Counted from the stretch's first letter, positions 29,147 to 36,303 are shown. The stretch is DNA of 52,798 nt from JAXGTO01 sp040774885 (GCA_040774885.1 JAXGTO010000017.1:1-52798), one strand, 5' to 3'. Numbers and translations are program-made. Notes: generated by a model not told the origin, from the letters alone.

Positions 29147-29416
29147 ATGCATTGCGTAATCTCCGTGCTGGGCAAGGATCAAAGCGGCATCGTAGCCGCC
29201 ATCACCGCCGTGCTTGCCGAATGCAAGGCCAACGTCGTCGATATAAGCCAGACCATCCTCGATGACATTTTCAGCATGACCATGCTGGTCGTTCTCGACC
29301 AAGACACCGCCGGTTTCAACGAGGTTCAAGAAAAACTCGATGCCGTCGGCGAGAAGCTCGGCGTGCAAGTGGTTATGCAGAGGCAAGACGTCTTCGACTT
29401 CATGTACAAAATCTGA
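29147..29416 (+). CDS. ACT-domain protein (UPF0237 family)
   Basis: An 89-residue stand-alone ACT domain with the beta-alpha-beta start VISVLGKDQSGIVAAITAVLAE and the segment VVDISQTILDDIFSMTMLV typical of UPF0237/GcvR-like small-molecule binders. In many genomes this gene is followed directly by a large UPF0210 (PFL_0/DUF711) gene; here that partner is absent and a 271-base non-coding interval follows. Function is probably amino-acid or metabolite sensing, not established. Confidence 0.9.
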   Translation: MHCVISVLGKDQSGIVAAITAVLAECKANVVDISQTILDDIFSMTMLVVLDQDTAGFNEVQEKLDAVGEKLGVQVVMQRQDVFDFMYKI

Positions 29417-29449
29417 GGGCGCAGGGCACCTCATCCACACCCTTCCGCG

Positions 29450-29544
29450 TCGCTTACGTAGCGTTAGTACGCTACGCGCGCAAGGCGGGCTGCTCCAACA
29501 CGTCATGCGCAACGAAGGATTCGCTCACGTAGCGCCAGCACGCT
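29450..29544 (+). repeat. Degenerate direct repeat of 24 bases
   Basis: Bases 29450-29473 and 29521-29544 share 20 of 24 positions, and all four differences are T-to-C transitions. The first copy contains the hairpin CGTAGCG-N6-CGCTACG (29457-29476), which the substitutions weaken in the second. Confidence 0.6.
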
Positions 29545-29584
29545 TTGCTCCTTGGGATGGGGGGCTGAGGGGCCGTATATTATT

Positions 29585-29613
29585 CTTGACAAAGTATAAT
29601 ATGGAGCCTACAG
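29585..29613 (+). promoter_or_regulatory. Consensus-like promoter with no gene behind it
   Basis: TTGACA (29585-29590), 17 bases, TACAGT (29608-29613). A TATAAT (29594-29599) overlaps the spacer. This has the best -35 in the window, yet no + strand ORF with a ribosome site follows. Transcription would start near 29620 and run towards a reverse-strand gene. Confidence 0.55.
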
Positions 29614-29619
29614 TGTAGT

Positions 29620-29690
29620 CACTCTTCCAAGAGTCTTTGCTTCTCGTCTGGCATTCGAGCCGCCCCAATGGGACGGCTCGAATGTCGTTA
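29620..29690 (+). ncRNA. Candidate short RNA containing an 11-bp hairpin
   Basis: The stretch downstream of the promoter at 29585-29613 contains a perfect stem, CATTCGAGCCG (29652-29662) with CGGCTCGAATG (29674-29684), and an 11-base loop. It ends against the 3' end of the reverse-strand gene. There is no T-run on either strand, so the hairpin could be a factor-dependent end for one or both transcripts. An RNA gene here is inference. Confidence 0.3.
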
Positions 29691-30161
29691 AAAGGGGAAT
29701 TGGGGCAGTGTTTTCAGCTCGCCCCAGACGCTTTCGCGACCGTGCTCGGTTTCAAGCTGGGCTTCCAAGTCATCGAAAACGCGTACGCAGCGTCCGGCCA
29801 GTCGATAGCGCGGGTCGATAGGCGAACTCAAATGGTAAGCGCTTGCGCAGGCGGCGGCGCTTTCAGTGTCGCAGATTACCAGGCAGATCGGGTCAAACCC
29901 CTCTATCAACTGGTATAACGCATCATCGGTCAAGGAATCCCCGTCAGTTCCGTTGCGGGATATAAACGTGATACCGTCGCTTCCCCAGCGCAAGGCAGCA
30001 GCGGATTTCGTCAATGCGTCGTGCATCGAATCGGATGGCGCGCGCGTGCTCAGCGCAACGAAAAGGCCTGCACCCCCGCCCTGGCAGAAGGGCTGGAATT
30101 CCTTCAAAACGCGCAGTCGCTCGAATGCGTAGGGGTCCGATGTCGGGTGTCTTTTGTCCAT
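29688..30161 (-). CDS. Hypothetical 157-residue protein, probably leaderless
   Basis: One of only two reverse-strand protein genes. The product starts MDKRHPTSDPYAFERLRVLKEF and has an alpha/beta pattern with hydrophobic strands LFVALST, GITFIS and ICLVICD. No signal peptide or membrane helix. I do not recognise a family. The start is the ATG at 30161: a TACAAT -10 box (30174-30169) lies 7 bases upstream, so transcription would start at or beside the A of ATG, with no room for a ribosome site. Two further in-frame upstream ATGs (30170, 30191) fall within or before the -10 box. It is convergent with the candidate RNA at 29620. Confidence 0.6.
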   Translation of the reverse strand: MDKRHPTSDPYAFERLRVLKEFQPFCQGGGAGLFVALSTRAPSDSMHDALTKSAAALRWGSDGITFISRNGTDGDSLTDDALYQLIEGFDPICLVICDTESAAACASAYHLSSPIDPRYRLAGRCVRVFDDLEAQLETEHGRESVWGELKTLPQFPF

Positions 30162-30168
30162 ATCCGGC

Positions 30169-30174
30169 ATTGTA
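30169..30174 (-). promoter_or_regulatory. -10 box (TACAAT) directly abutting a start codon
   Basis: Reads TACAAT on the reverse strand, ending 7 bases before the ATG at 30161. Upstream TTGCGC (30199-30194) is 19 bases away. The geometry fits a leaderless mRNA. Confidence 0.5.
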
Positions 30175-30341
30175 CCCGACCGGCACCGCATATGCGCAAA
30201 GCATGCATTCCAGGGATGTATCTTTGTGAAACGAAAGTGGGCTTATTGTGCATGGATGTTTGCCTATCAGCCCCTATGCAAGAATAGCCAGATAAATAAC
30301 CGCGCGAATGACGCGGCAAGTTGCAGGTTAGAAAGGTTCGT

Positions 30342-31538
30342 ATGAACGCTACCAAGATCATCAAAGTGGCGACCGCATCTGCGCTCGTCGCCGTCTGCTC
30401 TTTCGGAGCCGTCGGCTGCAGCCAGGATAGTTCGTCCAGCAACGGTTACACGGGCGGCGTTGCCGCCACGGTCAACGGCGTCGAGATTCAAGAAGACACC
30501 ATTACCCAGTACATCCAAGATTTCCGCACTTCTTCCAACCTGACCGCCGAGTCTGACTGGGGCGATTGGATGTCGCAGAACAGCCTCGACCCGTCCAGCG
30601 TGCGTGACGAAGTCGTCGAGTATTACGAAGGCATCGAGTTGGTCAAGCAGGCTGCCGATGAAGAAGGCGTCAGCGTTTCCGATGAAGATGTCGATGCCCA
30701 GGTTCAGACCATGAAGGACAAGTACGGTTCGGATGATGCGTGGAACAGCGCGCTCGAATCGGCAGGCACCACTGAAGACCAGTATCGCGAAAGCGTTCGC
30801 AACGCCATGCTGGAAAGCGCCCTCCAAACTGCAGTCACCTCGTCTGATTCCAGCGACACGTCGTCTGTTGATGATGCCACGCTGCTTTCCTACGTGCAGA
30901 TGTACTCGTCGTACTTCGACGGTGCAAAGCGTTCTTCCCACATCCTGTTCAATGCGGATGATTCCGCCACTGCGCAAGAAGTGCTCGACAAGATCAATTC
31001 CGGCGAACTCGACTTCGCAACTGCTGCCGAGGAGTATTCCACCGACACGTCTTCTGCCTCGCAGGGCGGCGATGTGGGTTGGGACAAGCTCAACAACTTC
31101 GTCACCGAATACACCGATGCTCTCGATGGCCTTTCGAAGGACCAGGTGAGCGGCTTGGTTACCAGTGATTACGGTATCCATATCATCAAGTGCACTGATG
31201 TGTACGAGGCCCCCAGTGAAGTGACCAGCTTGGATCAGGTCCCCACCGCCCTCGTTGATTACATCCGCCAGATGGTTGCCAGCTCCAACCAGAGCAGCGC
31301 ATACAGCACGTGGTACAGCAACTACAAGAGCAATGCCGATATCCAGGAAAACGATATGCCCTCTGGCCTGCCCTATGATTTGGATATGTCCAAGTACGAG
31401 AGCAGCGACAGCAGCTCGAGCACTGACTCGACCAGCTCGACGGACAGCAGCTCCTCCAGCTCTTCCAGCTCGTCGAGCTCCTCTACGGGTTCCGGAAGCT
31501 CTTCTTCTGGCACATCCTCTTCCAGCAACGCTGCGTAA
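30342..31538 (+). CDS. Lipoprotein foldase, PrsA/SurA-type peptidyl-prolyl isomerase
   Basis: A 398-residue exported lipoprotein. The signal ends in the lipobox AVGC with lipidated C26. A SurA_N-like chaperone region follows (about 45-185, starting AATVNGVEIQEDTITQYIQDF). The parvulin rotamase domain (about 200-290) is recognisable from RSSHILFNADDSATAQEVLDKI, GGDVGWDKL and the terminal GIHIIKC. The C-terminal 50 residues are almost pure Ser/Thr with Asp, probably a flexible wall-spanning tail. It helps fold secreted proteins outside the membrane. The ATG at 30342 is preceded by GAAAGG (30331-30336). Its stop shares one base with the start of the ABC ATPase. Confidence 0.9.
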   Translation: MNATKIIKVATASALVAVCSFGAVGCSQDSSSSNGYTGGVAATVNGVEIQEDTITQYIQDFRTSSNLTAESDWGDWMSQNSLDPSSVRDEVVEYYEGIELVKQAADEEGVSVSDEDVDAQVQTMKDKYGSDDAWNSALESAGTTEDQYRESVRNAMLESALQTAVTSSDSSDTSSVDDATLLSYVQMYSSYFDGAKRSSHILFNADDSATAQEVLDKINSGELDFATAAEEYSTDTSSASQGGDVGWDKLNNFVTEYTDALDGLSKDQVSGLVTSDYGIHIIKCTDVYEAPSEVTSLDQVPTALVDYIRQMVASSNQSSAYSTWYSNYKSNADIQENDMPSGLPYDLDMSKYESSDSSSSTDSTSSTDSSSSSSSSSSSSSTGSGSSSSGTSSSSNAA

Positions 31539-32356
31539 TGGAGGCCGATGCAACCGTCGGCTCCGTTTCCAAACGACCGCTCCTGCAAGTGCATGGGGCG
31601 GTCGTTTCGCGTGGTGGCAAGCCGATTCTCTCAATCGATGATCTGACGCTGGCCGAAGGCGAGCACATGGCCGTGCTCGGACCCAACGGATGCGGCAAAT
31701 CGACGTTCGTGGGGCTGCTCACGCGCGAGGTACTGCCGTTGTATCGCGAGGATCCGCCCGTGCGGTTTCGCGGCAATCCGCGTGCCACTACTGCCGAAGT
31801 CAAGCAATACCTGGGCATCGTTTCAGCCACCATGCAAGATCAGATATCCGTCCATGTTCCCGCATTGGAGATCGTGGTGGGCGGATTGCTGGGAACTTTG
31901 GGTGTGCCGGCCCGCTGCAGCGTTTCCCAGCAGGCGTGGGACCAAGGCCGTGCCGTCATGGAGCGTTTGGGCATCGACGATCTGGCCGACCGTGATGTGC
32001 TCACGCTGTCTTCAGGCCAGGCGCGCCGCGTGCTCATTGCCCGCGCGCTGGTGCACGACCCCAAGGTGCTGGTGCTCGATGAGCCGTGCACCGGGCTCGA
32101 TCCGGCGGGCATGTACGTCATTCGCAAGACTATGCGCCAGCTGGCCCATGAAGGTAAAGGGCTGGTGCTGGTCACCCACTATCCCGAAGATATCATCCCC
32201 GAAATCAACCGGGTGCTCATGCTCAAGCAAGGAGCGGTGTTCGCGCAGGGCAGCAAGGTGGACTTGCTCGATTCCTCCACGGTTTCGCGCTTGTTCGATG
32301 CTCCGTTGCGGATAGTCGAAGATGATGCATGGTACTCGCTTGTTACGCGGTGCTAG
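31538..32356 (+). CDS. Stand-alone ABC transporter ATPase
   Basis: A 272-residue nucleotide-binding subunit: Walker A GPNGCGKST from residue 48, signature LSSGQARRVLIARAL, Walker B VLVLDEPCTGLDPAG, and H-loop LVTHYPEDI. The signature reads LSSGQ instead of LSGGQ. The layout is closest to ModF/YlmA-like ATPases, which often lack an adjacent permease; none is encoded here. Its ATG overlaps the foldase stop by one base, so the two are translationally coupled, which may hint at a shared envelope role. The promoter for the tRNA genes overlaps its 3' end. Confidence 0.9.
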   Translation: MEADATVGSVSKRPLLQVHGAVVSRGGKPILSIDDLTLAEGEHMAVLGPNGCGKSTFVGLLTREVLPLYREDPPVRFRGNPRATTAEVKQYLGIVSATMQDQISVHVPALEIVVGGLLGTLGVPARCSVSQQAWDQGRAVMERLGIDDLADRDVLTLSSGQARRVLIARALVHDPKVLVLDEPCTGLDPAGMYVIRKTMRQLAHEGKGLVLVTHYPEDIIPEINRVLMLKQGAVFAQGSKVDLLDSSTVSRLFDAPLRIVEDDAWYSLVTRC

Positions 32357-32369
32357 GTTGGTGTATACT
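32340..32369 (+). promoter_or_regulatory. Promoter for the tRNA-Ser genes
   Basis: TTGTTA (32340-32345), 18 bases, TATACT (32364-32369). It overlaps the last codons of the ABC ATPase gene. Predicted start near 32376, about 40 bases before the tRNA. Confidence 0.65.
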
Positions 32370-32415
32370 GCGTTTTCGCTGCACGCTCCTTGCGCGCGGC
32401 ATTGATCAGGTGCAC

Positions 32416-32507
<92 letters not shown>

Positions 32508-32516
32508 TTGAATCCC

Positions 32517-32536
32517 ACCGCCCTCGGGGCGGTTTT
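32517..32536 (+). terminator. Small terminator between the two tRNA-Ser genes
   Basis: ACCGCCC-TCG-GGGCGGT followed by TTTT. If it works, the second tRNA needs its own promoter or read-through; I see no clear -35/-10 pair in the 35 bases left. Confidence 0.6.
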
Positions 32537-32571
32537 CATAGGCCCTCGCAAGAGCGGTCATCACCCCATGC

Positions 32572-32664
32572 GGAGGGGTGGCAGAGTGGTTGAATGCGGC
32601 GGTCTCGAAAACCGTTTTACCCGTAACCCGGGTAACGAGGGTTCGAATCCCTCCTCCTCCGCCA
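32572..32664 (+). tRNA. tRNA-Ser (anticodon CGA)
   Basis: Class II tRNA. Acceptor GGAGGGG pairs with CTCCTCC (one G-U). The anticodon stem GCGGT/ACCGT has loop CTCGAAA, giving CGA. The variable arm is long (ACCCGTAACCCGGGT), followed by a T arm and encoded CCA. Confidence 0.96.
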
Positions 32665-33193
32665 GTCGGTTTCAAGCGTATTCCCCGTTCATATGCTCGC
32701 ATCCTCAGCCAAAATCTCTCAACCTGCATCCCACGCCTCTCGGCCTGCATCCGTCGGGCCCGCGCCCCGACCTGCAGCCACCTGATTCGCATTCCGCACC
32801 CCCGGCCTGCATCCGTCGGGCCCGCATCCGCAGCTTGCAGCCTCCCACTTCGTCTTTTGCGCGCCCATTATCGTTTGCTACTTCAATTTTTGTGCATGCG
32901 GTGGCCTTAGCTGCATCTTTTTCCGGTTAGCAAACGAATTATGCCGGACTGTCGTCATGCTCGTTAATTATGACCTGGGGTTTTGTCGCAAAATACCCAT
33001 CAGTTGCTGAAGATGGCGGTATTTTGGGGTGCAAAATCGTTTTCTACTTAGAAAAAGTTGCAGCAAGATGCTGCTCGTGCATGTTTCCTTAAAAGGGCTG
33101 CTGCTCGGGGGCGCTTTGGTCGCAGAAAGCAGCGGCACGGCGTTTGCGCAGCGAGTGCGGTATCATCGGGGCAACGAAACGAACGGAGCACTC
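32665..33193 (+). other. Non-coding island downstream of the tRNA-Ser pair
   Basis: Bases 32690-32850 are CT-rich with recurring AACCTGC/GGCCTGCATC words. Bases 32871-33060 are AT-rich with inverted repeats TCGTTTGCTA/TAGCAAACGA (32871-32880, 32928-32937) and AAAATACC-CATC/GATG-GC-GGTATTTT (32990-33025). The 16-base motif GACCTGGGGTTTTGTC lies at 32972-32987. The right end holds the pepT promoter region (TATCAT at 33161-33166). No ORF with a ribosome site is seen. Confidence 0.6.
32741..32825 (+). repeat. Exact 23-base direct repeat
   Basis: Bases 32741-32763 recur identically at 32803-32825 (start-to-start 62 bases). The unit contains GCATCCGTCGGGCCCGC. Confidence 0.8.
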
Positions 33194-34312
33194 ATGAACA
33201 AACAGCGCGTGCTTGAAACTTTCCTCCGCATGGTCGAAATCGACAGCCCCTCGTGCCACGAAGCGGCTATGGCGGCTTACTGCGCCCAGCGGCTGGAAGC
33301 CGCCGGGTTCTCAGTGGAATGGGACAGCTCCCAGGAAGCCACAGGGTCGGACACGCCGCAGATCATCGCCCGCCGCCCTGGCGCGGCAGCGGGTGCCCTT
33401 GCCCTTTCGGCTCACATGGATTGCGTCATCCCGTGCTGCGGCGTGAAGCCCAAAATCGTCGACGGCGATATAACGTCGGACGGCACTACGGTGCTCGGTG
33501 GCGACGACAAAAGCGGCGTGGCCCAGATCCTCGAAGCTGTCACCTGCATCGACGAACAAAACGCTCCAGCTCCCGACCTTACGGTGCTGCTGTCGGTCTG
33601 CGAAGAGCAAAGCGTGGCCGGCGCGCCGCATTTCCCCGACAAGCTCTTCGACGAAGAGAACCTGTGCCTGGTGCTCGATGCGGAGGGGTCGCCGCTCACC
33701 GTTACGCTGGGAGCCCCGTACCACTATGTGTTCGCTGCCACCTTCCACGGCCATGCCAGCCATGCCGGCGTTGAGCCTGAAAAAGGCCGAAGCGCGCTTT
33801 CCATGGCTGCCCGTGCCATCGACACCATGCCGCTGGGCCGCCACGACGACTGCACCACCAGCAGCTGCGGAATCATCGAGGGCGGCCGTGCCACCAACAT
33901 CGTGCCCGACACCATCGTGCTGCGCGGCGAGTGCCGCTCGCTTTACGAAGATCGCGTCGAGGATCTTCGCGCCCGCATGGACGATGCCATGAAGCAAGGC
34001 GCCATCGATTTCGGCGGGTCCGTCGACGTCGATTGGCACTTGTCGTATCCGGGCATCTTGTACGCGCAAGACGATCCCGACGTGCAGACTATGTTGCAGG
34101 TGGCGCAACGCTTGGGTTTGCCGGCTGACTGCGCCATTTCGGGAGGCGGGTCCGATGCCAACGTGCTGGGGTCAAAAGGCGCCAAGGCCATCCCGCTGGG
34201 TACGGGCATGGCCAACTTCCACGCTCTGACTGAACATCTTGCGCTTGCCGATCTGGAAAACGGTGCGCTGTTCGTCGAAGAGATGATCAAAGAGATGGCC
34301 GTGCGGGCCTAG
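33194..34312 (+). CDS. M20 family peptidase, PepT/PepD-like
   Basis: A 372-residue di-zinc exopeptidase resembling tripeptide aminopeptidase. Metal and catalytic motifs: ALSAHMDCV (His, Asp), VLGGDDKSGVA (bridging Asp), SVCEEQSVAGA (catalytic Glu pair), LVLDAEG (Asp) and ANFHALTEH (His). The dimerisation domain (about 180-290) contains HGHASHAGVEPEKGRSAL. It probably cleaves N-terminal residues from small peptides in the cytosol. I chose the ATG at 33194, preceded by CGGAGC and a -10-like TATCAT; the frame open from 33029 runs into non-coding repeat sequence. Confidence 0.88.
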   Translation: MNKQRVLETFLRMVEIDSPSCHEAAMAAYCAQRLEAAGFSVEWDSSQEATGSDTPQIIARRPGAAAGALALSAHMDCVIPCCGVKPKIVDGDITSDGTTVLGGDDKSGVAQILEAVTCIDEQNAPAPDLTVLLSVCEEQSVAGAPHFPDKLFDEENLCLVLDAEGSPLTVTLGAPYHYVFAATFHGHASHAGVEPEKGRSALSMAARAIDTMPLGRHDDCTTSSCGIIEGGRATNIVPDTIVLRGECRSLYEDRVEDLRARMDDAMKQGAIDFGGSVDVDWHLSYPGILYAQDDPDVQTMLQVAQRLGLPADCAISGGGSDANVLGSKGAKAIPLGTGMANFHALTEHLALADLENGALFVEEMIKEMAVRA

Positions 34313-34388
34313 GTGCATCTATACTGGGGCAAGAAATACGGAGATCGCGGCGATTACGCACAATGCGGCGGCCGCGGAAGGAGTCATC

Positions 34389-34934
34389 ATGGCAGATAGA
34401 ACCGTTGAAAGCGCACTGAACGAGGTTCCCGATATAGACGATTCCCTTGACAGCTTGCTGTTGATGGCTCTGGCCCGCGGGCGCGAGCGGATGGCTTCGG
34501 GAGACGAGCTGCCCCCATTCACCTTGCTGGGCGTCAAAGGGCATACCATCTGTGAAGAGCATCCGGGCGAAGAGCCCCAGGAATGCTACGATTCGGCACG
34601 TCGAACCGTGCAGAATGCCCGTGGGGCGCAAGGATATGTCTTGTGCTACGACGGTTACGTTGACACCGACATCGGGCAGAAAGACGCCATCATCGCCGAA
34701 GGCGGCCAGCCGGGCGAGGAAACGGGCTTCGCGCTCGCGTTGCTCTACACGCGGCCGTCTGAAGATGCGGCTCCCGTATTCGAAGCGGAGCCCGCCTATG
34801 TGGGACCGGCTCCCAATTTCATGATGGCGCTGGTCGATCTGGACGAAGCCGAAGATGATGCCGAAGAAGAGGATTTCGAACTGGAGGAAACCGAGATCGG
34901 AGAGCTCGACCCCGTCGATCCGGAAGACGCCTAG
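34389..34934 (+). CDS. Acidic hypothetical protein
   Basis: A 181-residue cytosolic protein. The first 110 residues look folded (LLGVKGHTICEEHPGE, GYVLCYDGYVDTDIGQKDAIIAEGG, GFALALLYTR). The last 40 are strongly acidic (DLDEAEDDAEEEDFELEE). No membrane segment or recognised motif; I do not recognise the family. It is well supported as a gene: GGAAGGAG lies just before the ATG, TATACT at 34320-34325 is a likely -10, and a strong terminator closes it at 34958. Confidence 0.8.
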   Translation: MADRTVESALNEVPDIDDSLDSLLLMALARGRERMASGDELPPFTLLGVKGHTICEEHPGEEPQECYDSARRTVQNARGAQGYVLCYDGYVDTDIGQKDAIIAEGGQPGEETGFALALLYTRPSEDAAPVFEAEPAYVGPAPNFMMALVDLDEAEDDAEEEDFELEETEIGELDPVDPEDA

Positions 34935-34957
34935 CGCATTCTGGCAAAGCCAAGGAC

Positions 34958-34991
34958 CTTGCGGCGCTCTTCGGGGCGCCGCAAGTTTTTT
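34958..34991 (+). terminator. Terminator after the acidic hypothetical gene
   Basis: 10-bp stem CTTGCGGCGC / GCGCCGCAAG followed by six T residues. Confidence 0.9.
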
Positions 34992-35145
34992 GCGGGAAAC
35001 CAGCCAAACAAGCATGCAATGTTATGCAAGAAAACCGCAAGGTTCAGAAAAACGTCCCGCGCTACCATAGAGCCGTAACAAGCGCAGGATAAGGCGGGGA
35101 AAGAGCGACCTGTGGCGAAGGTGTGGGCGCGGATGCAGGCGGATG
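34992..35145 (+). other. Intergenic spacer upstream of the rpsF promoter
   Basis: No ORF with a ribosome site and no repeat found. It precedes the rpsF promoter; nothing else is recognised. Confidence 0.4.
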
Positions 35146-35174
35146 TTGCGCCCCGCAAGGGGTGATGCTAAGAT
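35146..35174 (+). promoter_or_regulatory. Promoter of the rpsF-ssb-rpsR-rplI operon
   Basis: TTGCGC (35146-35151), 17 bases, TAAGAT (35169-35174). Start expected near 35181, giving a leader of about 65 bases that holds the S6:S18-type hairpin. Confidence 0.6.
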
Positions 35175-35180
35175 ACTCAG

Positions 35181-35225
35181 GCTAATCCTGCTTCGGGTAC
35201 ACGCCTATCAGCCCCGAAGCCGACA
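35181..35225 (+). promoter_or_regulatory. S6:S18-type ribosomal leader hairpin
   Basis: GCTTCGGG (35190-35197) pairs with CCCGAAGC (35213-35220) around a 15-base loop, and the 3' arm runs straight into CCG (35220-35222). This matches the published S6:S18-binding leader, in which a CCG bulge beside a CCGAAG stem mimics the 16S rRNA site. The complex represses its own operon. The strong AAGGAGGTGA of rpsF begins 9 bases downstream. Confidence 0.7.
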
Positions 35226-35244
35226 GTCCAAAGGAGGTGAGCTG

Positions 35245-35538
35245 ATGAAGGCTTATGAACTGCTGTATTTCGTAGCTCCGTCTATCGACGAAGAATCCCG
35301 TTTAGCCGTAATGAAGCGTATCGAGACCGCCATTGCCGAAGGCAACGGAACCATCGACAACGTTGACGAGTGGGGCAAACGCAAGCTGGCTTTCGAGGTC
35401 GAAGGCCTGACCGACGGTGACTACACTCTCATCGATTTCCATGCTGATCCTGCGAACATCGCGGAGCTCGATCGCGTTTTGCGCATCGCCGACGCGGTTG
35501 TCCGTCACATGATCGTGGCCCGCACCGACCGCGATTAA
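35245..35538 (+). CDS. rpsF: 30S ribosomal protein S6
   Basis: A 97-residue ribosomal protein that binds 16S rRNA as a heterodimer with S18. Characteristic start MKAYELLYFVAPSIDEESR, then WGKRKLAFEVEGLTDGDYTLIDF and the RVLRIADAVVRHMIV helix. The ATG follows AAGGAGGTGA at 35231-35240. First gene of the classic rpsF-ssb-rpsR-rplI operon, with a probable autoregulatory leader. Confidence 0.97.
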   Translation: MKAYELLYFVAPSIDEESRLAVMKRIETAIAEGNGTIDNVDEWGKRKLAFEVEGLTDGDYTLIDFHADPANIAELDRVLRIADAVVRHMIVARTDRD

Positions 35539-35589
35539 TCCAGGAGTATGCAGGGCAGTGCCCTGCGAGCATGAAAGAAGGATCAGACC

Positions 35590-36021
35590 ATGAGCATCAA
35601 CCGAGTGATTATCAGCGGCAACCTTACGCGTGACCCCGAACTCCGCTCCACTTCGAGCGGAATGCCCGTGCTGGGCTTCGGCGTCGCCGTCAACGACCGT
35701 CGCAAGAATCAGCAGACCGGAGAATGGGAAGATTATCCCAACTTCGTCGACTGCACCATGTTCGGGCAACGCGCCCAGAGCATCCAGCAGTATCTGCACA
35801 AGGGCAGCAAGGTGTCCATCGAGGGCAAACTGCGTTGGAGCCAGTGGGAACGCGACGGCCAGAAGCGCAGCAAACTCGAGGTCATCATCGATGAGCTGGA
35901 ATTCATGTCGCCTCGCGACGGTAGCGGTTCGGCTCCCCAGAGCGCCCCGATGCAGTCCGCGCCTGCGCAGGCTGCGCCTGCGGTGAATGCCTCGGTCTAC
36001 GATGAAGATATCCCGTTCTAG
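35590..36021 (+). CDS. ssb: Single-stranded DNA-binding protein
   Basis: A 143-residue SSB. The OB fold is visible from SINRVIISGNLTRDPELR through the conserved W and GKLRWSQWERDGQKRSKLEV, to about residue 108. A short Gln/Ala/Pro linker follows, ending in the acidic protein-interaction tip DEDIPF. It coats single-stranded DNA during replication and repair and recruits partners through the tip. Located between rpsF and rpsR with AAGAAGGA upstream. Confidence 0.97.
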   Translation: MSINRVIISGNLTRDPELRSTSSGMPVLGFGVAVNDRRKNQQTGEWEDYPNFVDCTMFGQRAQSIQQYLHKGSKVSIEGKLRWSQWERDGQKRSKLEVIIDELEFMSPRDGSGSAPQSAPMQSAPAQAAPAVNASVYDEDIPF

Positions 36022-36042
36022 AACGTACGAAAGAGGTTTGAA

Positions 36043-36303
36043 ATGTCCGACTATGTGAAGCAGCCTCGTCGTAAGTACTGTCAGTTCTGCAAAGAAAAGA
36101 CCGAGTACATCGACTACAAAGATACCCAGATGCTGCGTAAATTCGTAACCGACCGCGGCAAGATCAAGCCGCGCCGTGTGACGGGTGCCTGCACCCAGCA
36201 CCAGCGCGACATCGCCAACGCCGTCAAGCGCGCCCGTCAGATGGCTCTCATGCCGTATGCCGTGCCCGCTGTCAGCGGCCGTGGCGATCGTCGCAATCGC
36301 TAG
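36043..36303 (+). CDS. rpsR: 30S ribosomal protein S18
   Basis: An 86-residue protein with the S18 core YIDYKDTQMLRKFVTDRGKIKPRRVTGACTQHQRDIANAVKRAR. The N-terminus has KYCQFCKEK, two cysteines at CQFC plus a later one, so it may be a zinc-type or partly zinc-retaining S18. Partner of S6 in the platform of the small subunit and in the leader repressor complex. AAAGAGG precedes the ATG. Confidence 0.97.
   Translation: MSDYVKQPRRKYCQFCKEKTEYIDYKDTQMLRKFVTDRGKIKPRRVTGACTQHQRDIANAVKRARQMALMPYAVPAVSGRGDRRNR

Noticed and set aside
29585..29599. TTGACA and TATAAT as a -35/-10 pair
   Set aside because: They are only 3 bases apart. TTGACA pairs properly with TACAGT at 17 bases; the TATAAT is treated as overlapping.
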